From NCBI GenBank assembly GCA_900549945.1, contig URQJ01000010.1:1-23788 (forward strand): 23,788 bases of DNA, written 5' to 3'. The notes beneath the pieces were generated by a model, which was not told the origin of the DNA, searched no databases, and saw only the letters and a program-made list of their open reading frames with translations. A program made the position numbers and the translations under genes. Positions 1 through 6,223 of the stretch are shown one piece after another. This DNA comes from an uncultured Oscillospiraceae bacterium (GTDB taxonomy: Bacteria > Bacillota > Clostridia > Oscillospirales > Acutalibacteraceae). Each line of letters starts with the position of its first letter. The stretch's first letter is position 1.

Positions 1-284
1 GAGAGCCGCTGCGAGAGCGCGCAGGACATCAGGAAGTACCGCAGGTTGATGACGAGCTGGGTGAACGCGAGCTCGAGGTAAGAAGCACCCGCGGCGATCA
101 CGCCGAGCGCCGCGAACTGCCCGGCGGAGGTCAGGTTTGCGGCGGAGATCACGGCGGCTTCCGGCACGGTGAGGCCGATGGCGGCCGCCTGAATGCCGAA
201 GGCGAACGAAACGGCGAAATAGCCGAAGCAGATCGGCAGGCCGTCGCGCAGGCCGGCCGTAAAATTCTGTGCTTTCGTGAGCAT
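1..284 (-). CDS. azlC: AzlC-family branched-chain amino acid permease, N-terminal part (runs off the window)
   Basis: Reading the minus strand from the ATG at 284 gives about 94 residues with no stop before the window edge. They include RDGLPICFGYFAVSFAFGI and a later stretch around NLTSAGQFAALGVIAAGASY and INLRYFLMSCALS, which match the N-terminal half of AzlC. AzlC proteins are inner-membrane permeases that work with the small AzlD partner to export or transport branched-chain amino acids and analogues. An AGGGG ribosome site lies about 10 bases upstream of the ATG. AzlD would be expected beyond position 1 but cannot be seen. The terminator-like hairpin at 347-370 separates this gene from the RNA upstream of it. 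The family call is by recognition; the substrate is not shown by the sequence. Confidence 0.82.
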   Translation of the reverse strand, partial: MLTKAQNFTAGLRDGLPICFGYFAVSFAFGIQAAAIGLTVPEAAVISAANLTSAGQFAALGVIAAGASYLELAFTQLVINLRYFLMSCALSQRL

Positions 285-344
285 GACTCGAAATTCCCCT
301 TTATGTATGTCGTCCTTTCCCGCAGTTTTCGGGGAAAGGGGTTG

Positions 345-370
345 AAAAAAGGCGGTTTTCACCGCCTTGA
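345..370 (-). terminator. Rho-independent terminator on the minus strand
   Basis: Read on the minus strand, AAGGCGG and CCGCCTT form a 7-bp stem around a short A-rich loop, followed directly by a run of six T. It lies between the folded RNA at 380-583 and azlC, so it would stop transcription coming from the DUF1292/RNA side before azlC. Confidence 0.7.
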
Positions 371-379
371 AACAGACAT

Positions 380-583
380 AAAAATCCCCGCCCGACCGTA
401 ACGTGCTCTCAATAACCTGCTACTGTAAAAGCAGGTGGGTGCCCTCCCACAGGTTTCTCGCTCCCTTCTTCCAACGGCGGTCAAGCCGCCGCCGGGAGGT
501 CTGCAGTCCGTCTGTGGAGCCGGGCTCCCGAGTATTTGAGTGTAGGGTTATTCTTGCACGGTCCGCGTATCGGGCAGGTAATT
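380..583 (-). ncRNA. ssrS: Probable 6S RNA (about 200 nt rod-shaped RNA)
   Basis: The minus strand folds into one long rod with internal loops. The closing helix pairs 570-578 with 387-395, then 556-559 with 403-406 and 546-552 with 411-417. Past a wide internal loop, 512-519 pairs with 444-452, 494-498 with 461-465, and an apical 6-bp stem pairs 486-491 with 475-480 around a 5-base loop. The 3' side of the closing helix is followed by five T (380-384), so the RNA ends in its own terminator. A rod of this length with a central bubble, plus a 3' half carrying GAGAAACC and GGGCACCCACCTG, fits 6S RNA, which binds RNA polymerase holoenzyme as a promoter mimic. The exact 5' end is not resolved and the promoter is weak. 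Another structured RNA class cannot be excluded without a covariance-model search. Confidence 0.55.
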
Positions 584-622
584 CTATTGTTTGCGTGCGC
601 CGGGCTTGTTATGCGCGGAAGG

Positions 623-931
623 TTATTCCTCCTCGTCCTCCATTGCCTGCGCGTAGCGCGATTCGAAAATGTCGGCCAGCTTATCAAGCAGGGCCTCATC
701 CTCAACCTCGGAGAGCTGCTCCTCGCCGTCTACATTGACGAGCTCGAAGATATAGTACTCGTCGGCGTCTGCTACGTCGCCCTCCGCGTCGCTGAGTGTC
801 GGGATCAGCGCCATAAAGTAGCCGTCGTCGTTCTCGATTTCGTCGATGATCTCGAATTCGTGCTCGTTGCCCTCGTCGTCGAGAAGAACGACGAGATCGG
901 CCTCGTAATCCTGTTCGTTTTCTATACTCAT
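623..931 (-). CDS. DUF1292-domain protein (YrzB-like)
   Basis: A 102-residue, very acidic protein (MSIENEQDYEADLVVLLDDE at its N-terminus, EDEEE at its end). The pattern of a beta-rich core, around VVLLDDEGNEHEFEIIDEI and later DEYYIFELVN, is that of the DUF1292 family, short cytosolic proteins common in Firmicutes and often found near alaS/yrrK-type genes. Their function is unknown. The start is supported by GAAAGGACG upstream of the ATG and by the promoter at 982-1010. No terminator separates its stop codon from the folded RNA at 380-583, so read-through into that RNA is possible. The family call is confident; no activity can be inferred. Confidence 0.85.
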   Translation of the reverse strand: MSIENEQDYEADLVVLLDDEGNEHEFEIIDEIENDDGYFMALIPTLSDAEGDVADADEYYIFELVNVDGEEQLSEVEDEALLDKLADIFESRYAQAMEDEEE

Positions 932-981
932 GGTTCAGACCGTCCTTTCAGATTTCGGGCGGAGCTTTATTCCGCACCCTT

Positions 982-1010
982 ATTGTATCGTGAACCGCCC
1001 GCAAAGTCAA
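982..1010 (-). promoter_or_regulatory. Sigma-A promoter for the DUF1292 gene
   Basis: On the minus strand TTGACT (1005-1010) and TACAAT (982-987) are separated by 17 bases. The start of transcription would be about 975, leaving a leader of about 45 bases before the ATG at 931. Confidence 0.8.
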
Positions 1011-1066
1011 GGCGTTTTCCAAAATCGTTTGCGGCTGATTTGAAAATAATATGTGAATGAAACTTA

Positions 1067-1095
1067 TTGATTCAATACAAAATCTATGCTAATAT
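1067..1095 (+). promoter_or_regulatory. Sigma-A promoter for the TraX-family gene
   Basis: TTGATT (1067-1072) and TAATAT (1090-1095) are 17 bases apart. Transcription would start near 1102, which is downstream of the ATG at 1096 and so rules that upstream start out in favour of the ATG at 1138. Confidence 0.8.
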
Positions 1096-1137
1096 ATGAG
1101 GGAATCGGGTAAAATATCCGGAAAGAGGGTGTGGGAA

Positions 1138-1884
1138 ATGTCGGGTACATTTTTGAAATGCGTGGCGCTGGCTGCCATGTTTGCCGATCATCTGCTGAAA
1201 ATTCTTTTGACGCAGCCGTTTTTTATGCAGGTCTGCGGGATGTCGCTGGAGGCTTCTTGGGCGCTCCTGCATTCGCCGCTTTTCTATGCGTTCGAGCTCT
1301 TCGGCCGCATGGCGTTTCCGATCTTTGCGTTTTCGGTCGCGCAGGGCAGCCGCCACACGCACAGCCGGGAGCGGTATTTGCTGCGGCTGCTGCTTGTCGG
1401 CTTAATTTCGGAGATCCCGTTTCAGCTCGCCTTCGAATGGGGCGAGATCGGGCTGGGCACGACGAATGTATTTTTTACGCTGCTGCTCGGCGCCTGCGTG
1501 TGCATGCTGTTCGAGCACTGCGCGCGGAAAAATGAGCGGAGCGCGTGGCTTCTATTCAGCCTTGTGCTCCTGATGGCGGTGTATATCGCGGAGTATATGC
1601 ACATGGATTACGGCGGGTACGGCGTCTTCTGCATTTTTCTCCTGTACGCCGTGCGGAACAGGCTTTTGCTCGGCGCTCTGCTCACCGTTTTGACGGCGCT
1701 GCTGTACGGCGCGCCGTTCAGCGCGGACGCTGCGCTGCTGTTTATCGCCGCGATGGGCGGCTATGCGCTGCTCCTCTTGTATAACGGCGCGCGCGGCCGG
1801 CCGATGAAATGGCTGTTCTACGCGTTCTATCCGGCGCATTTGATTGTGCTGTACGGCGCGGCGTACCTGCTCGGCATCGGCTGA
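1138..1884 (+). CDS. TraX-family polytopic membrane protein
   Basis: A 248-residue hydrophobic protein with about seven to eight membrane segments. It opens with MSGTFLKCVALAAMFADHLL, followed by FGRMAFPIFAFSVAQG and LLRLLLVGLISEIPFQLAF; this order is typical of the TraX family (named after the F-pilin acetylation protein). In Firmicutes chromosomes these are stand-alone proteins of unknown role, and conjugation is not implied. The charged residues of the family (the D-H of FADH, the R of GRMAFPIFAF) are present. The start at 1138 is chosen because AGAGGG (1124-1129) lies 8 bases upstream and the transcript starts after the alternative ATG at 1096. The gene is a single unit closed by a terminator. 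Confidence 0.8.
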   Translation: MSGTFLKCVALAAMFADHLLKILLTQPFFMQVCGMSLEASWALLHSPLFYAFELFGRMAFPIFAFSVAQGSRHTHSRERYLLRLLLVGLISEIPFQLAFEWGEIGLGTTNVFFTLLLGACVCMLFEHCARKNERSAWLLFSLVLLMAVYIAEYMHMDYGGYGVFCIFLLYAVRNRLLLGALLTVLTALLYGAPFSADAALLFIAAMGGYALLLLYNGARGRPMKWLFYAFYPAHLIVLYGAAYLLGIG

Positions 1885-1888
1885 TTTC

Positions 1889-1930
1889 AGGGCTTTCCCC
1901 TGCTTTTGGGAAAGCCCTTTTGCTTTTTTG
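1889..1930 (+). terminator. Rho-independent terminator after the TraX-family gene
   Basis: GGGCTTTCCC (1890-1899) pairs with GGGAAAGCCC (1908-1917) as a perfect 10-bp stem, followed by TTTT and then TTTTTT. It isolates traX from the promoter at 1990. Confidence 0.92.
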
Positions 1931-1989
1931 CACAAGAAAACCAGATGACATATGTAACTAATTATCTCGGAAAAAGTTAAAAATAACTG

Positions 1990-2018
1990 TTGACAAAATG
2001 AAATCCGCGTGCTATTAT
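1990..2018 (+). promoter_or_regulatory. Strong consensus sigma-A promoter for the large noncoding RNA
   Basis: TTGACA (1990-1995), a perfect -35 box, is 17 bases from TATTAT (2013-2018). AT-rich sequence upstream (1940-1989) could act as an UP element. Transcription would start near 2025. No reading frame with a ribosome site follows. Confidence 0.88.
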
Positions 2019-2558
2019 ATAGGTGAACAAGAGGAAGACCCTCAGGAACGCGAAGTAGATCGGAAGGATCGCCGTAAGGCGGCTTTCTCAAGCGGAAGCT
2101 CAAAAAGTTTCGGAAGCGGATCGAAGAGGTTCCGGCACGCGGGATTTAAAATCCTGAAAGCGAAAAGGTGCGGGGAAAATACTCTTGGAAGCACAGCATT
2201 TCTTACAAAGTGAGATCCGATTGGCCGTTCAGCAATGAAGCGCAGAAAACCGGGTCGAGAGAAAAGTATCCGGCGTCAGACCCAAAGCTTTCATTCTTCG
2301 TCAGAAGCGGAAACATTCCCGAAAAAAGGGATCAAAGCAAAAGCGAAAAACCCAAGATACTGCAAACGCAGATCAAGAGGCAGAAGCGAAAAGCAGGAAA
2401 CGCAGACGGAAGCGAAGAAAAGAGAGCACAGTGGGACGGAGATTTTGAGAAATTCAAATCGGACGGCGCGGAATCTTTTAAAAGAAAGCTGTGGAGAGCC
2501 GCAAGGCAAATTTATTACAGAAAGCGGGTGGGCCCAATGGGTAGCGAAGCACAGCAGC

Positions 2559-2593
2559 ATATTGTCCGCGGCACATTGTGCCTCGGATAATAT
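2559..2593 (+). other. Long hairpin inside the large RNA
   Basis: ATATTGTCCG (2559-2568) pairs with CGGATAATAT (2584-2593) with a single G-U pair, and GGCAC/GTGCC continues the stem after one C/T mismatch, closed by the loop ATT. No T-run follows, so it is a structural element and not a terminator. Confidence 0.8.
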
Positions 2594-3271
2594 ACAGCAG
2601 GAAAAATGCCTGCAGAGGCACGCGGAGGTTTTAAGTCTGCCGGTAGTTTGAAAGAGATGCGAATCCGGAAGCTGGCAAATGTCGAAGAGACGACGCAGAA
2701 AAACGGAGAGCGCTTTTAAATCAGGCGGATACTGGAAATGAGCGGCTTCTTTCTGAACTTAAAGTTCAGAGCGGGCGAACCGAATTGTAAGGTATCAGCC
2801 GGGATTCCTGATTTGCCGGAGAGAATATCGAACGGCAGGAGGGAAAATCATGCGGCAGGAACAGACTTCCGGATATCTGCATACGCAATATTTCAGGCTT
2901 TAGAAAAGCTGTGGAATCAAAGATTCCGAACCGTAAACGCGATTGGCAGGGAAAATCCCGAAGTTGTGGATATAAAACGATTCAAATCAAAAGTTAATAT
3001 ACAATGTGGTATATAAGATAAGACAAAATAAGTTTTTGTTTGGAGTTGTCTGCGATGTACGGGTAAAGCGCTTCAAAAATTGAAGCAGGGTGAAAGTCGT
3101 AAAGCCTGTTCGATTCGAAAAAAGCAGTGAGCTGTAAGAACGGTAAGCTGTATCGAATCGTGTGAAGTCAAAGAAACCGAACAATTTGAGTTTCAGCAGA
3201 GGGCAAACCAATGCAGTAGTTTATTGAAACACAAAGTTATAACGCGTTTATCTCACCTTAATATAACACAC

Positions 3272-3308
3272 AAAAGAGACTCTTCCGGAGACGGGAGAGT
3301 TTCTTTTT
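3272..3308 (+). terminator. Terminator of the large RNA
   Basis: AAAAGAGACTCTTCC (3272-3286) pairs with GGGAGAGTTTCTTTT (3293-3307) over 15 bp (13 Watson-Crick, two G-U) around GGAGAC, with T-rich 3' side. The A-run on the 5' side means it could also work on the minus strand. It lies before the separate trxB promoter at 3363. Confidence 0.88.
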
Positions 3309-3362
3309 GCCCTGTTTTCAGTATTTACCGGCGGGATTGGGCAGAATGGATGAAGAAAGGAA

Positions 3363-3391
3363 TTGTCATATTCGGAAACTTATGCTATACT
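3363..3391 (+). promoter_or_regulatory. Sigma-A promoter for trxB-gtrA
   Basis: TTGTCA (3363-3368) and TATACT (3386-3391) are 17 bases apart, predicting a start near 3398 and a 60-base leader. It shows that trxB is transcribed independently of the upstream RNA. Confidence 0.82.
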
Positions 3392-3461
3392 GACTTAATA
3401 GAGAGCCGGCCTGTTTGCGGAGAACGGAAGCGGGCGGTGCGGCAGAAAGGAATGGTTTGCA

Positions 3462-4385
3462 ATGAAACCAGAACTCGATAAGATTTACGATGTAATCATT
3501 GTCGGCGCCGGCCCAGCCGGCCTGACCGCGGCACTCTACTGCGGCCGCGCGGGCTTTGCCACGCTGATGCTCGAGAAGCTTTCCCCCGGCGGGCAGATGG
3601 CGACGACGAATGAAATTGAAAATTATCCGGGGTTTCCCGGCATAACCGACGGCTTTACGCTGGCGATGAACATGAAAGCGCAGGCCGAGCAGTTCGGTGT
3701 CCGGCAGGATTACGCGGAGGTCACAGCGCTGCGCACGGAGGGCGAATTGAAGCTGCTGGATACGAAGGCCGGAACGCTGCGCGCCAGAAGCGTGATCCTC
3801 GCGCCCGGCGCCGCGCCGCGCCTTCTCGGCCTGCCGAATGAAACGGCACTGCGCGGCAAGGGTGTTTCCTACTGCGCGACATGCGACGGCGCGTTTTACC
3901 GCGGAAAAACGGTGGCCGTCGTCGGCGGCGGCGATACGGCGGCGGCAGACGCGGTTTTCCTCTCCTCGCTGTGCGAAAAGGTGTATCTGATCCACCGGCG
4001 CGACAAGCTGCGCGCCTCCAAAAGCTACACGGCGAAGCTCGATAAGCCGAATGTGGAAATGGTGTGGGATAGCGTGGTCGAAGAAATCTTGGAAAACGGG
4101 CGCGTGTGCGGCATCCGCGTGAAAAATATCAAGACGCAGGCAGCGCGCGAAATTCCGCTCGACGGGCTGTTCGTCGCTGTCGGCAATGTGCCGGCGACGG
4201 ATTTCGTGTGCGGTGCGGTAGAACTCGACCCGGCCGGCTATTTTACGGCCGGCGAGGATACAAAAACGAATCTTCCCGGCGTTTTTGCCGCGGGAGACTG
4301 CCGGAAAAAGCCGCTGCGCCAGATCGTCACGGCAGCGTCAGACGGCGCGGTCGCGGCCTACGCAGTAGAAGAATATCTCTCCTGA
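3462..4385 (+). CDS. trxB: Thioredoxin-disulfide reductase
   Basis: A 307-residue low-molecular-weight thioredoxin reductase, close to the usual family length. The FAD-binding GAGPAG motif lies at residues 15-20, the redox-active CATC at 138-141, the NADPH-binding GGGDTA at 155-160 and the C-terminal FAD motif around VFAAGDCRKKPLRQ near residues 270-284. The enzyme uses NADPH to reduce thioredoxin in the cytosol, supplying reducing power to ribonucleotide reductase and oxidative stress defence. The start at 3462 has AAAGGA about 12 bases upstream and a short N-terminal extension before YDVIIVGAG. No thioredoxin gene is adjacent. The gtrA-like gene begins 19 bases after the stop, so the two probably share a transcript. 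Confidence 0.95.
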   Translation: MKPELDKIYDVIIVGAGPAGLTAALYCGRAGFATLMLEKLSPGGQMATTNEIENYPGFPGITDGFTLAMNMKAQAEQFGVRQDYAEVTALRTEGELKLLDTKAGTLRARSVILAPGAAPRLLGLPNETALRGKGVSYCATCDGAFYRGKTVAVVGGGDTAAADAVFLSSLCEKVYLIHRRDKLRASKSYTAKLDKPNVEMVWDSVVEEILENGRVCGIRVKNIKTQAAREIPLDGLFVAVGNVPATDFVCGAVELDPAGYFTAGEDTKTNLPGVFAAGDCRKKPLRQIVTAASDGAVAAYAVEEYLS

Positions 4386-4404
4386 GGCGGGAAAGGCGGT
4401 TGCT

Positions 4405-4839
4405 TTGGAAAAAATAAAAGTGCTCTGCGAGAAATACCGCGAGCTGCTGCTTTATGTTGTGTTCGGCGGCCTGACGACGCTTGTCAGCTTCGTTTCCTAC
4501 TGGATCTTCGCCGACGGCTTTCATATTCACTATATGGCGTCGACGGTGCTGTCGTGGATCGTCTCCGTTACGTTCGCCTATGTCACGAACCGGAGATGGG
4601 TGTTTGAAAGCCGCGCGCACGGCTTTCGCGCCGTCTGCATGGAGATCGTCCGCTTTTATGCGTGCCGCCTGTTTTCCGGTGCTTTGGAAATGGGGCTGAT
4701 GTACGCCGGCGTCGATTTGCTGCACCTCAACGATAAGGCTGTCAAGCTCGTGGCAAACGTGATTGTTGTGATCGCGAATTATGTTTTGAGCAAGCTGATC
4801 GTTTTTCGTAAGAAACGAGGCGTTGACGAATCCGCATAA
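4405..4839 (+). CDS. GtrA-family membrane protein
   Basis: A 144-residue protein with four membrane segments: LLLYVVFGGLTTLVSFVSYW, a second around MASTVLSWIVSVTFAYVTNR, a third in the SGALEMGLMYAGV region and a last at LVANVIVVIANYVLSKLIVF. The YVTNRRWVF stretch after helix two is the hallmark of the GtrA family. Members are thought to move or help flip polyprenyl-phosphate-linked sugars for glycosylation of surface polymers. It starts with TTG at 4405; a strong GGGAAAGGCGG site lies just upstream and no better ATG fits the first helix. It follows trxB by 19 bases. The promoter of the downstream LCP gene overlaps its 3' end, and the envelope-related genes that follow suggest a surface-glycan role. 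Confidence 0.87.
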   Translation: MEKIKVLCEKYRELLLYVVFGGLTTLVSFVSYWIFADGFHIHYMASTVLSWIVSVTFAYVTNRRWVFESRAHGFRAVCMEIVRFYACRLFSGALEMGLMYAGVDLLHLNDKAVKLVANVIVVIANYVLSKLIVFRKKRGVDESA

Positions 4840-4851
4840 CAGGGCTATAAT
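4823..4851 (+). promoter_or_regulatory. Sigma-A promoter for the LCP gene cluster, overlapping the end of gtrA
   Basis: TTGACG (4823-4828) and a perfect TATAAT (4846-4851) are 17 bases apart. The gtrA stop codon (4837-4839) lies in the spacer. Transcription would start near 4858. Confidence 0.87.
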
Positions 4852-4857
4852 ATTACA

Positions 4858-5019
4858 ATAAACGATCGGCAGCCGCATCCATGGATCAGGGCTTGCGGGC
4901 GCGTTTCTTTCGGACCGCTCCGCACAGCGCCGGAAGCCGTGCGGAAAGCTCTCTTGTACGGCCGGCTGCGATTCTTTGGAAAGGACGGCTTCCGCAGGGG
5001 CGGGAGCAAGGTGAATGGA
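4858..5019 (+). promoter_or_regulatory. Structured 5' leader of the LCP gene
   Basis: The 160-base untranslated leader can close on itself: GCAGCCG (4869-4875) pairs with CGGCTGC (4963-4969), and inside it TCCGCAC (4919-4925) pairs perfectly with GTGCGGA (4939-4945). No known riboswitch class is recognised. A reading frame from the GTG at 4939 runs through it into the LCP gene but has no ribosome site and no family-like sequence. Confidence 0.45.
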
Positions 5020-6114
5020 ATGGCTAAGGGAAGGCAGCGCCGCGACAATTTCGAGGATATTTCCAGTTATTCCTCGAAGCGCGCCGTGCGCAGAAATCAA
5101 AAGAAGAAAAAAAGAACGGGGCTGAAGGTTTTTCTCAGCATCCTGTGCGTCTTGTTCGTTTTGGTCGGCGGTGTTCTGGTTTACGCTTCCACGTTTATGC
5201 TGGGCGAGCTGAAAACGACGACGATCACAAAGGACAAGGAGGAGCTCGGCATCACAAAGGAGGCGCAGGCGCAGACAGAGCAGGCGGCCGGCATCACAAA
5301 CATCGCGCTGTTCGGCGTGGACGCGCGGTCGTATGACGGCACGTTCTCCGGGCGCAGCGATGCGATCATGGTGCTGACGATCGACAACGAGCACGGGAAG
5401 ATCAAGCTGACCTCGATCCTGCGCGATGTGCGCGTCTATATCGGCGAGGAATGTGCCTATGACAGCGGCTATGACAAGCTGAACCACGCGTACGCCTACG
5501 GCGGGCCGGAGCTTGCGATCAAGACAATCAACCAAAATTTCGGCCTCAATATCGAAGATTACGTCACCGTTAACTTTGCCGCGATGGCGGAGATCGTCGA
5601 CGCCTTCGGCGGCGTGGACATCGAGGTGACGGACGGCGAAATCACGGAGATGAATACGAATCTGACAAATTTGGCGGCAGAAAGCCCGGAATCCCTGTCC
5701 GGCGAAGCCATTCCGTACACCGGCAGCGCCGGACTTGCGCATCTGGACGGCAATCAGGCGGTCGCCTACGGGCGCATCCGGAATATCGGCGACGATAACG
5801 GGCGCGTCGAGCGCCAGCAGGAGGTTCTTTCCGCGCTGCTCGGCAAGCTCAGTTCCATTTCTAAGCTCGAATATCCGGGCCTGATCAGCAAGCTGGCGCC
5901 GCTGTGCGAGACCTCGCTTTCCTTTGACAAGATCCTCGGCTTTGCGCCGATCGTGCTGAACGGCTTTGAGATCGAGCGGCTTTCGATCCCGAGCGACGAG
6001 GAGGGCTATGAATCCGGCTACGGCGAGGGCGGCGGCTGGATGTGGTTCTACGACGTAGATCAGGCGGGCGCACATATCCGCCGGTTTATCTATGAGGATA
6101 AGGTTGTGGAATAA
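5020..6114 (+). CDS. LytR-CpsA-Psr (LCP) family protein
   Basis: A 364-residue membrane-anchored protein. A basic cytosolic stretch (to about residue 30) is followed by one membrane helix (LKVFLSILCVLFVLVGGVLV), then the extracytoplasmic LCP domain from about residue 95 (ITNIALFGVDAR) through GRSDAIMVLTID, TSILRDVRVYI, DKLNHAYAYGG and the R-rich VAYGRIRNIGDDNGRVERQQ. The Asp and Arg residues that bind the pyrophosphate-lipid substrate are present. LCP enzymes transfer wall teichoic acids, capsule or other glycans from a polyprenyl carrier to peptidoglycan. The start at 5020 is chosen because AAGGTGA lies 6 bases upstream and the basic N-terminus suits the family; an in-frame GTG at 4939 is less likely. 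The clustered nucleotidyltransferase and the GtrA-like gene fit a surface-polymer job. Confidence 0.9.
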   Translation: MAKGRQRRDNFEDISSYSSKRAVRRNQKKKKRTGLKVFLSILCVLFVLVGGVLVYASTFMLGELKTTTITKDKEELGITKEAQAQTEQAAGITNIALFGVDARSYDGTFSGRSDAIMVLTIDNEHGKIKLTSILRDVRVYIGEECAYDSGYDKLNHAYAYGGPELAIKTINQNFGLNIEDYVTVNFAAMAEIVDAFGGVDIEVTDGEITEMNTNLTNLAAESPESLSGEAIPYTGSAGLAHLDGNQAVAYGRIRNIGDDNGRVERQQEVLSALLGKLSSISKLEYPGLISKLAPLCETSLSFDKILGFAPIVLNGFEIERLSIPSDEEGYESGYGEGGGWMWFYDVDQAGAHIRRFIYEDKVVE

Positions 6115-6145
6115 ACGGATGTTTCCGGCATATCCGCGGCGCAGC

Positions 6146-6182
6146 GCGGCCGGCGGCCTTTGCGGACTTCGGCCGGCGCCGC
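6146..6182 (+). other. GC-rich hairpin between the LCP and nucleotidyltransferase genes
   Basis: GCGGC and CGGC (6146-6154) pair with GCCG and GCCGC (6172-6182) with a two-base bulge. There is no T-run, so it is more likely an mRNA processing or stability element, or an attenuating structure, than a terminator. Confidence 0.4.
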
Positions 6183-6223
6183 AGCAGTATCGATAGCAAT
6201 GTGAGGAAAAGGTGGTTTTTATC

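Larger units (their letters stand above)
2025..3308 (+). ncRNA. Candidate large structured noncoding RNA, about 1.28 kb, not recognised
   Basis: This stretch is bounded by a consensus promoter and a 15-bp terminator and holds no believable gene. Its plus strand is purine-rich and T-poor: in 2341-2400 half the bases are A and only three are T. Local hairpins are dense: CGCC-GTAA-GGCG at 2070-2081 and AGC-GGAA-GCT at 2091-2100 (both GNRA loops), a 16-bp stem with one mismatch at 2559-2593, TGCCT/AGGCA at 2607-2620, 2752-2770, GGAATC-AAA-GATTCC at 2913-2927, 2949-2959, GCTTCAA-AAA-TTGAAGC at 3070-3086, and an 8-bp helix pairing 3111-3118 with 3153-3160 around an inner CAG/CTG stem. Reading frames inside (2168-2590, 2235-2651, 2738-3016) overlap in different frames, lack ribosome sites and are Lys/Arg-rich simply because the DNA is A/G-rich. 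Large RNAs such as OLE, GOLLD and ROOL have the same look, but I do not recognise this as any of them. The transcript is inferred. Confidence 0.68.

Noticed and set aside
380..583. RNase P RNA, tmRNA or a T-box leader
   Set aside because: GGCTCCACAG resembles an RNase P motif, but the other conserved blocks are missing and the element is too short. The tmRNA ends and the T-box AGGGTGG block are not present.
2168..3016. Frames of 140, 138 and 92 residues inside the candidate large RNA
   Set aside because: They overlap in different frames, lack ribosome sites, start at weak positions and are Lys/Arg/Glu/Ser-rich because the strand is A/G-rich. None resembles a known protein.
3100..3165. tRNA-like segment (contains GTTCGATTC)
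   Set aside because: No acceptor stem, anticodon arm or D-arm fits around it; the bases take part in an 8-bp helix with 3153-3160 instead.
2025..3308. Group I or group II intron, or phage-borne RNA
   Set aside because: I found no maturase or homing endonuclease frame, no group II domain V-like hairpin at the 3' end, and no interrupted gene or phage gene around it.
4939..5019. Upstream GTG start extending the LCP protein by 27 residues
   Set aside because: The added residues fall in a folded leader, lack a ribosome site and do not match the family, while the ATG at 5020 has AAGGTGA at good spacing.
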